DNA of 64,000 nt, from positions 2,836,451-2,900,450 of the forward strand of contig JAJEKV010000060.1 in the NCBI GenBank assembly GCA_021234155.1, read 5' to 3'. The notes below the pieces were generated by a model, which saw only the letters and a list, made by a program, of their open reading frames with translations, was not told the origin of the DNA and searched no databases. Below are positions 12,682 through 23,899 of this stretch, one piece after another. The stretch comes from Isoetes taiwanensis (lineage: Eukaryota > Streptophyta > Lycopodiopsida > Isoetales > Isoetaceae). A program made the position numbers and the translations under genes. The stretch's first letter is position 1. The number at the start of each line of letters is the position of its first letter.

Positions 12682-13212
12682 TCATTTGTCCTCAAAATTT
12701 GGGCGTGTAGTGTTGGCAGTTTTAATAGCCTGAGAGATGTCTAACCTCACTCCAGGTGAGTCTGAAGGTGCGCATAGAGGATTTGCCTCCCTCTGAGCCG
12801 CTACACCTACATCACCTTCCTTGGCAACCTCCTCTCTAGGCGCGGGTGTAGAGGGGTTTCTGAGATCTGTTTCAAGTGGCAGCATGCTTGAAGGAATATG
12901 GGTTGGAGTTATCGGCACACAATTTTCTGAACTGAATTGAAAGGAAGAGTGATTGACATACCTATCTACTGAAGGTGACTCTAAAAGAGCCTGCATATCC
13001 CTCAACAATTGCCGTTGTGGTTCAATATCCATAGCATTAATTGCTTCCTTCTCACCTCGTATTAAATTGAATGCCTCTCTTTGTGAACCAACATTTTGCG
13101 GTTGGTAAATCCTCAGTGATTCGACATGGCCTCTGTGATGTGGAAGGAGGCGCACATCATCTCGGCTCAACCATAGCCAATCCCTTTTCTTTAGGACTCT
13201 TTCTTTCGCCAT
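12682..13212 (-). pseudogene. LINE ORF1, N-terminal part
   Basis: A 176-aa frame starts MAKERVLKKRDWLWLSRDD. The first ~50 residues are basic, and the rest is polar, Pro/Ser/Glu-rich and apparently disordered. It ends at a stop before the RNA-binding part, which continues in another frame from 12471. Position at the 5' end of a LINE and orientation toward the endonuclease support an ORF1 call. No domain is recognisable in this part alone. A stretch of T/A-rich sequence near 13290 may mark the 5' boundary. Confidence 0.5.
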
Positions 13213-13367
13213 TTCGCGGTTTCAACCCCAAACCGGGAATCTCGCAGACCCAAGAGCCTTAATCACGGGAATTTATGCGGCGGGGAGCCATCTTGTTAAA
13301 AAAATTTTCCCGTGAAAATCGACCCTAGCTACGGACACGAAAACCTAAAAGCTATACACCTTTGGAA

Positions 13368-13913
13368 CATTAGAGGTAATTTGAGATCTCATTTTGTCCC
13401 ACTAAGGGAAGCTTAAAAGCCACATCAGCTTTTAAAGCGTCCAATAAGAGAAGAGCTCCGGTGTATTTTTATTATTATGTGGCGGTAATTAATGTAGTTC
13501 TAACTAACTTTTGCAGTGTCATTTTTCTACTATAACTTTTGATCAAAAACTCCGATTCGAACACTATTTGTGGCAATGGATTCGTCTCCTCAAGATCTTT
13601 CTAATGACAACCCATTGTTATATCTTTTGGGATGTAAATATATAAGAAAAGAGCAAAAAACCATATTTTTTAAGGTTAACACATATGGCTTGTATTGAAA
13701 TACATCATAACCATATATCACTTGAAAGATCTTTTCATTACGCATCTAATGCAACAAGCCCTTGACATTTTCATGAGTAGATTAAAAGTTATAGGGAAAA
13801 AAGCGGCGACAATGAAGTTGTTAATCTTTGCATTAATTGCGGTTTGATGTAAGTACTCATTCTATTGGAGGATTCTTATGGGGACAAAAGGAGATCTCAA
13901 ATTACCTCTAATG
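13368..13913. mobile_element. MITE family A, copy 1 (546 bp)
   Basis: The left end starts CATTAGAGGTAATTTGA, and the right end is its reverse complement. The inverted repeats match over about 33 bp with one mismatch. It has no coding potential. A second copy lies at 35705-36259 with the same ends and clear similarity throughout, so this is a dispersed family. TA may be the target duplication if the repeat proper starts at GAGG (left TA, right TA), suggesting a Tc1/mariner-like origin. Longer direct repeats were not found. Confidence 0.85.
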
Positions 13914-14027
13914 AGCTCTCTGAATCAGCTTTCCAACGCACCAAGAATCGGCTGATTCTAACACCGGATGCTCCAGATACAATCGAAAATGCGAAGTGCC
14001 ATCTCTACATGGCACTTAGGACTATGC

Positions 14028-14264
14028 CTATTCTCTATGTTTGTTGCGTCTGACGATGCAACTTGAGGTTCCATCTAGTTCAATAGCTTTTTCTTTCAAT
14101 TGTGCTCGTTTTTCATCACTAATGCTCATACAAAAGACGATATCTTTGCCCTCCTTCACCCTTTCTGGACCACCAGTTTTGTTGATTTTGCAATACTTGC
14201 ATATCCAGGATTTAGGGCCTATAACATCAACTCCGTCCCACCAAACAGATTTCCTTCCTAACAT
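14028..14264 (-). pseudogene. BED-type zinc finger fragment of a hAT transposase
   Basis: The 78-aa minus frame contains SWICKYCKINKTGGPERVKE followed by GKDIVFC. This matches the BED finger of plant hAT transposases (W.CKYC...K.GG..R.K.HL...G.DI..C). The residues that should hold the HL zinc ligand just after RVKE are missing, so the finger is broken. A TTTTGCAG acceptor-like sequence precedes the start. It lies next to MITE copy 1 and on the same strand as the hAT C-terminal remnant at 5.9 kb. Confidence 0.55.
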
Positions 14265-14269
14265 TCTGC

Positions 14270-15803
14270 AAAATAGTGGAAAAGAAATAAATTTATATCT
14301 TTCTTAGAAAAGAATATAATGGTCAATTCAGAATTAGAGAAAGAAAAAAAAAATACAATGGTGAACTTATATGTGATTGTGACTATTTATTTGAATTTGC
14401 TGTGTGACAAAATTTGGGGTTAGCAGATTGCAAAAGTTTTGCAATCATAAAAGCCGAGCCGCATCTGAGAAGCGAGCTTAAGTGCCGGTTATAGCTTTCG
14501 GGCGAGATCATCCCTACACAACTTATAGATCGAAGCGAGATTGATTTTGTAATAGATTCGTGCACGGAGCAGAGATGTCTTCCTTGAGCAAAGAGACCCC
14601 AAATTTTGCTCCTCAAAGAAAAACTCTGGCGCCACCCGGATCGCCTTGAGAAACTTAGACCACGAAATTACTTGAAAAAAAAGTTTTGAAATGTCGGAAA
14701 TTTTAGGGTCTCGTGGGTTCTGGACTTAAAACTGTTTCTAAAGCTGCGACACAAGCGAGAAAAAGAAGTAGATGTAGATCGCTATATCGCTCTTTGCTAG
14801 CTCGTTTTATCGGTGTATTCTTGTCTTCTTCATAACACAAATTAAAATTTGGTCGACACTATGAGACAATCTAACTCGGTCTAGCTTGACATCTCTTTGT
14901 AAAAAAAGCTTTTGTTTAATTTGAATGCTCAAGGGGGTCAGACCATAGTTGCTCTTTTGTCCTTGGTCTCATTTCTTTGTTTGGCTCGGATTACCATGTT
15001 TTTGAAAAAAATGAGACTAAATTTAAATCTGACATAAATCAGTGCAGAAGAAGAGCTCGGTACTTGCACGGATTCTGAGAGGAAGTTGCAAGGGCAATGA
15101 ATCTGGAAGAGGCAAAAGCGAAATCCCTACCTAATTTTGTGTAATGCATGATTCATAGTTTACTTGTTTCTAATTTATTTGCATGTAATTGAATTCTTCC
15201 AGGCTTTCTGAAACTACGGTGCATTTTATTAGCAGTGCATTTCTATAAATCTATTTCTAAAACAAGCTTAATGGCCAATTTTTCCCCTCCCAATTTCGGC
15301 CAATCTTTCCCCTGCCAAGCCAGTACCCTGTTGAAACAGAAGAAGGACGGGTACATAACCCATAAATTATGAAACAGAATCGGAAAACATGTTTCAGGAG
15401 AAAGAAGGCGGGACCAGTTGGGCTATACCTCCCTAAGAATCGGGAGGAAATAAATGGTAAGTTTTGGCGGTAAGTTTCTGTTTTGGCGTGCTTTGCATTC
15501 AGAACAGATTAATTTGGGGCAGATGGCCGTTCCGCACGACGTTCTTGCCATCAAGAGAATTTCCCGTCTTTTGAGCATATGAACAGCACAGAGGCTTCTT
15601 CCTCAACACGACATTCCTCTATACCAACTATCTTTTGTGGGGTTTTTGCTTCCAAGATAGCCGCGATAAAAGCAAATTCGATATCACGGAATAAAAGCTT
15701 ACCTTCAAAGGAAATCGTCGACTGCAGAAATGCGGTGCGTAAAGGTGTCGAAGAAGATGCTAGTCTGATGAGGGCAACAGCAGAAGGATCCATGCTTGAA
15801 GTG
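14270..15803. other. No gene recognised; left flank of the copia element
   Basis: Frames of 77-129 aa occur. One of 102 aa on - (15859-15551) and one on + (15579-15968) run into the copia LTR at 15809 and have no recognisable domain. They may belong to whatever sequence the copia element entered. Confidence 0.4.
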
Positions 15804-15808
15804 AGGCG

Positions 15809-16055
15809 TGTTGACCGATATGATGTACGTGGTGACCTGGAACGGGCACATGCATGCACAAGCGGTTACTTAAGCGGTTCCTTCAATCTCTCCTACCTTT
15901 GTGGAGAAATCTCAGTTGCTTTAGTTTTTCTATTTAAACCTACTCTTATGATACGGTTGATCATCTGAGAGGCTTCCATTGTATTTGAGTTCACTCATTT
16001 CCTATCAATGCATGAGTTGATTTTCCTCCTTTACGTGTTAGTCACGAGGTTCACA
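15809..16055 (+). repeat. Copia 5' LTR (247 bp)
   Basis: Nearly identical to 20945-21189. It starts TG and ends CA. It holds CTATTTAAACC near 15930, a plausible TATA-type promoter core. The boundary is fixed by the LTR comparison and the adjacent AGGCG repeat. Confidence 0.95.
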
Positions 16056-16067
16056 TGGTATCGAGCC
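16056..16067 (+). promoter_or_regulatory. Copia primer-binding site
   Basis: TGGTATCGAGCC directly follows the LTR. Plant copia elements usually carry TGGTATCAGAGCC, complementary to initiator methionine tRNA. Here one base is missing. Confidence 0.8.
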
Positions 16068-16088
16068 GGCGTGAAGGGCGAGAAAAGG

Positions 16089-16980
16089 ATGGCTATTGAT
16101 TCGGCGGCCTCTTCGATTCTGCGTGGAGAGTCTTCCCCGCATCACACGAAACCCGATCACGCCAAAGGATTATGGCATTGGCGATTGAGGAGGGACAAAT
16201 TTCCACATGTGGAAATATCAAATGAAAGCGTTTTTTGAAATTTCTTTGGATTATGGGCGGTGGTGAATGAATGCTTGAGGCAAAACCGGTAGGAGATCGG
16301 GGAAGCTAAAGAAGTGGATGGCAAAGGATTCAAGGGCGCACTCCCAGCTTATTTGCAGCCTGCACCATACCATCCTCAATAGGCTCAAGGTCTCTCAAAG
16401 CGCGCATGAGTGCTGGGCAAAATTGCTCCGAATGTGCGAAAGCAAAACTGCGGCCACCCAAGTCATGCTCAGTAACCAGTTATACGCCACCAAATACACT
16501 GATGGAGAATCCATGTCTGACCACATTGGAAAAATGCGGAATATCATGGATCAATTGGAAGAATCTGGCAGCATAAAACTATGTGGTAACTGCTCCAGAT
16601 ACATGGAACAGCATAATTGCCTTACTCTCCTGTCCAGTCTTTCACCAGCATATGGCAACCTTGTAGTAGTGCTCTCCAATCATCCTGGGAACCTCACTTG
16701 GGGGAAGGCGTCTTTGCTAAAGTTCTACAAGAAGAAGCCGGGTGAAAAGCAATGAACCTCGGTGGCTCTCTTCACCAACAAGCCGCGCGGAGCGTCGTCA
16801 TGTTGCTAATAGCGATGGGGCGGACTCGCCAAACCATCTTTGCGTATTGCGGAGAAAGGCCATCTTAAGAAAGAGTCTTTGGAAACTTCTTTGCGAGATC
16901 AAGCAGGCGCGAGACAAAGGCGAGAAAAAGGCCAAGCCGGAAAAGCGAAGTGGACCGCGCGGGTTGCACTATCGTTCAAC
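16089..16980 (+). pseudogene. Copia gag, frameshifted
   Basis: An ATG at 16089 opens a frame lost by 16238. A shifted frame near 16195-16240 gives MWKYQMKAFFE, the W-K-x-x-M pattern of copia gag N-termini. The main frame (16318-16755) carries the UBN2-type region ending with LLSSLSPAYGN. The zinc knuckle follows near 16840-16890, but its CxxCGxxGHxxxxC spacing is disrupted by small indels and the last Cys is gone. Gag would package the RNA; this copy is not translatable as one protein. Confidence 0.75.
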
Positions 16981-17659
16981 CATCTTCTATGATTGAGGGA
17001 GCGTTCATGACCATCATTGCATCCCAAGGAGATGCGAGAACTTGGTGGCTTGATTCTGCGGCATCACAGCACATGACAGGCATCAAAGGATATTTTCATC
17101 ATCTCAAACCATTATCAACCTGCTTTCTTATCAAAGCCAGCAATGGGAATATGCTTCGAGCAAGTCAAATGGGAGATGTTACCATCATCTTGGATCACGG
17201 TAAATCTCTTGTGGTTTCCAATGTGTTATATGTACCTGGCCTCGATCAGAATCTCCTCTGCATAGCTCAGTTGGCAGATTTAGGAGTGGGAGTGTATTTC
17301 TCTGCCCAAGAGGCCACTCTTACAAGCACCAAATCCAAAGAAGTTGTTGCCATAGGAAGCAGGCATGGGAATCTATATAAACTGGCGTCATTCACTGCCG
17401 GTTTAGTGCTACACACATCAGTCTTGAATCCGTGGCATGCTCGCCTTGGCCATGCAGGAACTGAAAGCATTCAATATACTGTGAGCTCCAAAGCAGTAAC
17501 AGGAATTGATAACAAGCTAGATCTTCCTTCTCAATGCACGATCTGCACCATGGGCAAGCACCACAAAGCTCCATTCCCAAGCGAGAATAATCGAGCCTCA
17601 TTTGCAGGCCAAAGAGTTCATTCTGACATCTCAGGACATCATCCACGCTCTCTTGGTGG
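16950..17659 (+). pseudogene. Copia pol, protease and N-terminal integrase
   Basis: The frame from 16950 contains WWLDSAASQHMTG, the aspartic protease active site, with Ala where the family usually has Gly (DSGAS). Further on WHARLGH and CTICTMGK supply the His-His-Cys-Cys zinc site of integrase (about 17434-17560). VHSDISG near 17620 holds the first catalytic Asp. Coding sense stops at 17659, where the hAT-type MITE begins. The frame then runs into MITE sequence and stops at 17738. Confidence 0.85.
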
Positions 17660-18368
17660 CAGGGTAGCCCTTAAGGACGAAAGTTCGCCAAAAGGCTATT
17701 TTTTAAGGGTATCGAGAAATTTTGACACTATGGTTTAGTAGGGCCCGTTATAGATGAAAAAAATGAAATTAGCCAACTTTTCTACAAACAAATCTCACTC
17801 CACTTGAAAATTCGCCACATCCACTAAGCGTCATAAGTATGGATTCGCCCTATCCTCTACCCTCCTTCTCGAAGATTTCTTAAGAATCGCCTAATATTCT
17901 AGGTTTTTCATAACCTAATCTATTCTACATATCCATCCAGGTACATATGATAATTTTAAGAGTTATTTTTGTAGCTATTGTGTTTCAAATACTTCTAAGG
18001 ATGCACTCGAGAGTTTTTTTTTTTATAGACCCCCCTTTTAATAGATTTGTTTTATCTACAAGGATAAGCCACGTTATCATTTGCAAAGGTTAAGTTGTGG
18101 TATTGCATCATGCAACTATAGTTATGATGTGTTTGTGTCCTTGATTAAATATGGATGCCCCTGAATAAAATTTCACCACAGAAATTGCACTTGGAAAATA
18201 AAGACACTTAAATCTTGGCAAAATAATATTGGCCATAATTCGCCTAGATTTCTATAAAAAACATTCATGTCTAGAAAACATTCGCCAGCATAACTAATCT
18301 TGCAACTCTATTATTCGCCCGACCTTCTAAATTATGCTTAGAGAAGTTTGGCCTTAAGGGCAACCCTG
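17660..18368. mobile_element. hAT-type MITE inserted in copia integrase (709 bp)
   Basis: The ends are inverted repeats: CAGGGTAGCCCTTAAGG on the left and, on the complementary strand at the right, CAGGGTTGCCCTTAAGG (16 of 17 match). The insertion is flanked by the 8-bp direct repeat CTTGGTGG (17652-17659 and 18369-18376), the size made by hAT transposases. It has no transposase frame. Element plus one repeat copy is 717 bp, a multiple of three, so the copia frame is the same on both sides. It must be younger than the copia insertion. Confidence 0.93.
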
Positions 18369-19790
18369 CTTGGTGGCTCTCTCTATTTCCTGACCTTCAT
18401 TAACGATTATTCTCGCTATACTCAGGTATTCTTTCTGAAATTCAAGCACGAAGTTCTCTCATTATTTCAGCAGTATGTGGCTCAGGTCCACACCCAACAA
18501 GGAGCTTCAGTTCAGTGCTTAATGAGTGACAATGGAGGGGAGTACACTTCCCATCAAATGGTGCAATTTTGTGCAGCACAGGGGATCGAGCATAGAACCA
18601 CAGTTGCCGGAAATCCGCAACAAAATGGTCTTGCTGAACGCATGAACCGGACTTTGAAGGACATGGCATGGTGCTTGCTGATTGAAGCACAATTGCCCAT
18701 TCAATTCTGGGCAGAGGCCATTCATACAGCCGTGTACTTGCGCAATCGGCTTGTCTCCCGGAGGTCACCACAAAAGCAAACTCCGTTTGAGCTCTGGACT
18801 TTGCAGCAGCCTGATTTGGGTCACCTTCGAGTCTTTGGATGCCTGGCCCACGCTCTCATTCTCAAACATCCAGCAGGAGCGTCTTTCTCTTCTCGCAGCA
18901 TGCCTTCCATCTTCATTGGTTACTCACTGCTCAAAAAAGGATACAAACTTTACAACCCTCAGACAAAGAAGGTCTTTTACAGTCGGGATGTGGAATTCTT
19001 CGAACACCTCAAAGGTTCCTCCTTGCTGCATCCCATCCCTGATATGACAGAATTGATCTCCTTTTTTGTGCCACCCGCCACTGATCGTGAGAATGCTCAT
19101 CTCCAGCAGGAGCCTAATTGCAGTGCTGATTTGCCTTCCCATGAGCCACTGGAACCTAGTGCCATTGATACACCAGAGCCCGGGGACTCATATGTAGCAG
19201 GAGACATCAATCTGCCTGCACCACCTATGCCGCACCGACGGTCTATGCGCAGATGGAAACCCACTCTTCGCATATTGGAACATCACCAGGCTTCTTTCAC
19301 TCGTCATGATACCTCTGATCCTGCCACTTTTCAAGAAGCTATGGATCACCCACAAGCTCAGGCTTGGCAAACTGCAATGGACCTCGAAATTGAGGCCCTG
19401 CACAGCAATGGCACCTGGACATTGGTCCCTCTTCCTCCTGGCAGGCGCATTGTTTCCTCCAAATGGCTCTACAAAACCAAAGTCAAGGCTGATGGCACAT
19501 TGGACAGATTCAAGGCACGCTTTGTTGCTCGAGGTTTCTCACAAATTGAAGGTTTGGATTTCCTGGACACCTATTCTCCTGTGGTCAAACTCGCATCCAT
19601 CAGAATTTTGCTCGCCTTTGCTACAGCTGGTAACTATGAAATCCACCAAATGGACGTCCAGTCGGCATTCCTCTATGGTGACCTCGAAGAGGAAGTGCAT
19701 TTGCAACAACCAGAGGGCTATATTTCCCCTGGATCTGAGCAACTAGTGTGCAGGCTGCACAAAGCTCTCTATGGGCTTGGCAAGCTCCCC
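18369..19790 (+). pseudogene. Copia pol, integrase core to reverse transcriptase
   Basis: After the MITE the frame resumes with SLYFLTFINDYSRYTQVF. SDNGGEY (about 18526) and GLAERMNRT (about 18635) provide the second Asp and the Glu of the DDE integrase core. RT begins near 19400 with NGTWTLVPLP, then KARFVARGFSQ and QMDVQSAFLYGDL. Near 19777-19785, where the family reads KALYGLKQAPRAW, the sequence gives LYGLGKLPG: a 1-2-nt change shifts the frame, and the rest of pol continues in another frame. Confidence 0.88.
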
Positions 19791-20950
19791 GGAGCTGGTA
19801 CTTCAAGATGCACACTTTCCTCCTCTCCAAAGGATTTCGCAGTGGTGACTCCGATACAAACATTTACATTTATGTCACTGACAGCGGCTTTGTTCTTTTG
19901 GGTCTATACATCGATGACACCATCCTTGTAAGCAATTCTCTCAAGCTTCTCCATTCCGTCAAAGCCCTCTTAGCTCAGCAATTCAAGATGCATGATTTGG
20001 GAGACATCAACAGTTGCCTCGGTTTCCGGATCACCCGAGATCGTGTCAACCGCTTAATGTGGATTGATCAGGAAAAATATGCTCTTGATATCCTTCACAG
20101 GTTTGACATGCAATCATGCAATGGCTGTGTCACCCCAATGGAATCAGGCCTTCATCTCTCCACTGATCATTGCCCCACCACTGCCGAGGATAAACAGGCC
20201 ATGAGCATTCAGCCATACCGCAACATCATTGGCTGTCTCAATCATCTTGTGGTTTCCACCCGGCCAGACCTCACATTTGCTGTCAATTTTCTGAGCAGGT
20301 TCATGTGCAATCCAGGTCTTACTCACTGGACTGCACTCAAACGGGTGATCCGCTACCTCAAAGGCTCTTCCAACTATGGTCTACTGTATGGCCTGCCCAC
20401 AGAATTCCCCGTCAACACCTTCTATGGCTACTCTGATGCTGATTACGCAGGTGATGATGATGACACTAAGTCCACCAGTGGCTATGTATTTTTTCTAAAC
20501 GGTGGTGCCATCTCCTGGAGCTCTCGCAAGCAGCCTGTAACAGCCCAATCCACCACAGAGGTTGAGTACATTTCAGCATGTGAAGCTGCCAAGGAAGCCG
20601 AATGGCTTATCAAAGTCACCCAGGATCTCCCGCTTCAGCAAACTCCACCAATTACCATCTTCTGTGACAACATGAGCGCCATTGCCTTGAGCAAAGACTC
20701 CAAATTTCATCACAAAAGCAAGCATATCAAAGTCAGGTTCCACTTTCTCCGTGAAAAAGTTCACGAGGGAAACATCATTCTCCCTCATTGTGCTTCAGCT
20801 GCCATGGTAGCAGATATCTTCACCAAGCCTTTGCCTCGTGATAAATTTCAGCTCCATCGTCAGAATCTCCATGTGGTTCCTTGTGCATCCACTCAAGCAG
20901 GAGAACAAGAATGTGAGCAGGATCCCCACTCCACCAAGCAGGAGTGTTGA
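19790..20950 (+). pseudogene. Copia pol, RT C-terminal part and RNase H
   Basis: The second pol frame reads APRSWYFKMHTFL, then LYIDDTILVSNS, the catalytic YxDD motif (about 19905). RNase H follows with YSDADYAGD (about 20430) and a TTEVEYIS stretch in place of the usual STEAEY. Near 20815 ADIFTKPLPR marks the typical C-terminus. The stop codon TGA is part of the TGTTGA at the start of the 3' LTR. Apart from the upstream frameshift this part is open over about 390 residues. Confidence 0.9.
20930..20944 (+). promoter_or_regulatory. Copia polypurine tract (probable)
   Basis: AAGCAGGAG lies directly before the 3' LTR, where plus-strand DNA priming takes place. It is a little less pure than usual because of one C. 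Confidence 0.6.
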
Positions 20951-21189
20951 CCCATATGGTGTACGTGGTGACTTGGAACGGGCACATGCATGCACAAGCG
21001 GTTACTTAAGCGGTTCCTTCAATCTCTCCTACCTTTGTGGAGAAATCTCAGTTGCTTTAGTTTTCTATTTAAACCTACTCTTATGATACGGTTGATCATC
21101 TGAGAGGCTTTCATTGTATTTGAGTTCACTCATTTCCTATCAATGCATGAGTTGATTTCCTCCTTTCTGTGTTAGTCCTGAGGTTCACA
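20945..21189 (+). repeat. Copia 3' LTR (245 bp)
   Basis: Matches the 5' LTR with a few substitutions and two 1-nt gaps. It is followed at once by the second AGGCG target repeat. Confidence 0.95.
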
Positions 21190-21194
21190 AGGCG

Positions 21195-23880
21195 TGTTGA
21201 TTTATGAGATCAAACTCTGGAAGCGAGAAATGTTCAAGCCACGTGACATGTAGAAGCTTTGCACCGGTGAAGTTACGACGACATTGACCACGATTCGCCA
21301 TAAGATGTGGAAGCAATGGAGCTTTGGCTTGCAAGTACGATGCGAAATCTCAGGTCCGGCAAATAAACACCACCAAAAGCACTGGGAAAAGCCAATTCGG
21401 CCAGGAGGAGCTAATCCAACCAGCAAATCCAAACATTGGGACCCAAAAGTTGACCTTGTGGCTGATGGAATCCCTCCAAAAAAATAACAATAAGAAAAAC
21501 AAGAGTAGAAACCTTTTATGAGAAGGGATCGGAACTGGTCAAATCAAAGACTATGATGTTGTGCTCTTTGTCCACCATCTAAGTCTGGGCGCCACCCCCT
21601 AAGATCCATCTTTCTTTGCAAGAGCCATGTCCTTCGACAAGTCCATGCGTTCCATTTTGGATGAAGCTGGAACGAGCGCCTATCCATCTCTATCATACTT
21701 GCTTCTTCACATTGCTTTCTTATCGTCTCGATGAAAAGTTGTTAATCCCTGTTTGCTACATATTCTAAATGAAGTGCACCCTCGACTACCACGCAATATG
21801 TTCCATCAATTTGCTCTCAAGGATATGCTCTCATCAAGTTGTAACGATTCTCTTGTGATTAGGCTGTGTCTCAATTGTTTACTTATTGAGGGCATTTGGA
21901 ATATTTTGTAAATCTTAAGGCTGTTTGGTAAATTTTGAAACATTTGAAATTAAAAAAAAGTTTTATGTCATAGGTCTTAAGAGCATCTAGAAAATTAACA
22001 GAAAACTTAACAACATCTAAGACCTTAAAGTAAAATTTAAGGGCATTTGAACAATTTCAAAAAATACAAAACACTTTGTATGTCGACCAAGGGCATTTTA
22101 GGGCTATCTGTGAAATTCATCAAAATATTAGGGTAGTTTGTAGTTTTTGGATTGCCCCCTGTTTAAGGGGCAATTCGTTAGACGGAGGGTGGGTTTGAGA
22201 ATTGTAAGGCATATTCTAGGTATATTTCGCGATCTGACGACCATTATTGCTGATTTTTTTTTCTAACAGTGAAAATTATTTTTTTACATTCCCATATGAA
22301 TCTGGCCTAAGGTTTTTGTCTTTTTGGATGCTTTTTTTTTAATGGCGAGCGAGAAACTCATTTTACCTTTATCAATTTTATTTCTTTTATGCTGATGGTT
22401 CTTTTTAAGCCAATTTTTTTTTCTTTAGGGTGAAGTTTTTTTGGACTGAGGCTCTCTAGTGATCGTTTTTTTTTTCCTACCCTTGCAGGGTTTTCTAGGG
22501 TTTTGTTACCGTTGTTTCTCGGTTGAGCAATTTGTAGGTATTTAATCCAACTTAATTCAATGATGTTGAACTGGTAGATAGAAATTCTGGATGGGACATT
22601 TTCCCGAGAATGGAGACCACATTTCAGTAGACACAATTGGGGCACAAGCTACAAGCATGTACTTCCAAAGTTCAATTCAAGAGGAATCTTCAGCGACACA
22701 AATGGTGCTTCGTGCTAACGGTTCACTTGATGGCTTAATGGTGTTAAGCACTTACTCTTTACATATAATATCTGGAACACTCACTGTTGGGGCAATATAA
22801 TTAATGGGATTAGTTGATAATGATGACGATGTCATACAGCTTGCAAGCATCTAGCTTGCAAGTGGCACTCACTGTATTACCTAACTAAATACTATCAACT
22901 AATAGGATATGTTTTATTTTTCAACATTAAATATTTGTTAAAGACTAGCAATAAGGTTTTTTACTCTCTTGTGTTAAATTGCAAGTGGCGTCTTCCTTAT
23001 TGCGGGGCTGTATATAATGAAGTGCTGGTCCTTGCACACTTGGAACCTGTAGGCCTGACTCCATTTGTTCCATTAAGCAAATGAAAGGAACCATTTTAGT
23101 GGGATGCACTTTGAGATGTTCTTATATATCACTGTCTTTCGTCTTCTCAACATAATATCACACTCTCTTCTCAACATAATTCCTTGAGGAACTTGTATGT
23201 TCACTGTCTTCTCAGCATAATTTCCTTCAGGGACTTGCTCACTCTTCCTGTAGATTAGTTCTCTCGGCTTTATTTCCAACATGCTACAATCAAGTCCCCA
23301 TACTTTTCAACCTATCTGGAGAGTATACACAGGAGGGGCACATGGAGTGGACTACTACATTGTTCCACTCCATCTGCCCAATCCAATGTTATGAGCTCTT
23401 TCTAATTGACCTCTAGAGGACCTAGCCATCAATCATTTCCCATGAATTTGAGCCTGGGTAGAATATCCATGTGTTAATGTATGTTGGATCTAATTTATTT
23501 TTGTTGTTATCTAGATTATGATGATTCTACCCTTCGAGGCGGCTATGTTTGTGGATATGTTTTGTCATGTGCTTTTGCATCTAGAGCAATCTCGAGGAAG
23601 ACAGATAAATGATTCGTCTATGCCTTCCACATCGAATCTTGTTCACCATCAAGAGTCTGATATCTGATAGACATCCTCATGTTGGCGAGTCAATTGCTGA
23701 CAAGAGGGAATCTCCCGTTCTTATACGATTAGGGAATCGTATATGAATAGGGAACATCACATGGATCTAAGAGCTTAGCTCTTGCTGTGCACCTTCTGTC
23801 TTTCCAATTCACGGATGCAATGACATAGTTGCTCATGAGCATTAGCATGAAGACCCTTTTCTTTGCAATTGCGTTGCACA
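21195..23880. other. No gene recognised
   Basis: AT-rich DNA with several T-runs (22250-22460). A 69-aa frame at 22591-22800 (IQEESSATQMVLRANGS) looks non-random but matches nothing I know. At 21890-22160 the phrase GGGCATTT(T/G) recurs at irregular spacing, suggesting a decayed repeat. The left flank of the second LINE is not visible. Confidence 0.4.
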
Positions 23881-23899
23881 ACTGTCACATATTAAAATC

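Larger units (their letters stand above)
7600..13290 (-). mobile_element. Decayed LINE (non-LTR retrotransposon)
   Basis: The order on the minus strand is ORF1 (13.21-12.0 kb), Gly/Arg-rich repeats (12.0-11.6 kb), apurinic-type endonuclease (11.25-10.6 kb), then a long region expected to hold reverse transcriptase and the C-terminus (10.4-7.6 kb). All frames are broken. The 3' end is not sharply visible, and no microsatellite tail like those at 25.2, 28.9 or 56.6 kb was seen. Its endonuclease start (WNVRG) differs from the WNCRG of the 56.6-61.9 kb element, so they are probably separate families. Confidence 0.75.
15804..21194 (+). mobile_element. Ty1/copia LTR retrotransposon with 5-bp target duplication, disabled
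   Basis: Two LTRs (15809-16055 and 20945-21189) begin TGTTGACC and end TTCACA, and are flanked by the direct repeat AGGCG (15804-15808 and 21190-21194). A primer-binding site, gag, protease, integrase, RT and RNase H follow in copia order (integrase before RT). The LTRs differ at roughly eight positions plus two 1-nt gaps, so insertion is fairly old but still clear. Gag frameshifts, a 709-bp MITE in integrase and a frameshift in RT show that this copy cannot move on its own. Confidence 0.95.

Noticed and set aside
18442-18771. Antisense frames across copia pol as genes
   Set aside because: Shadows of a clear pol reading frame on the other strand.
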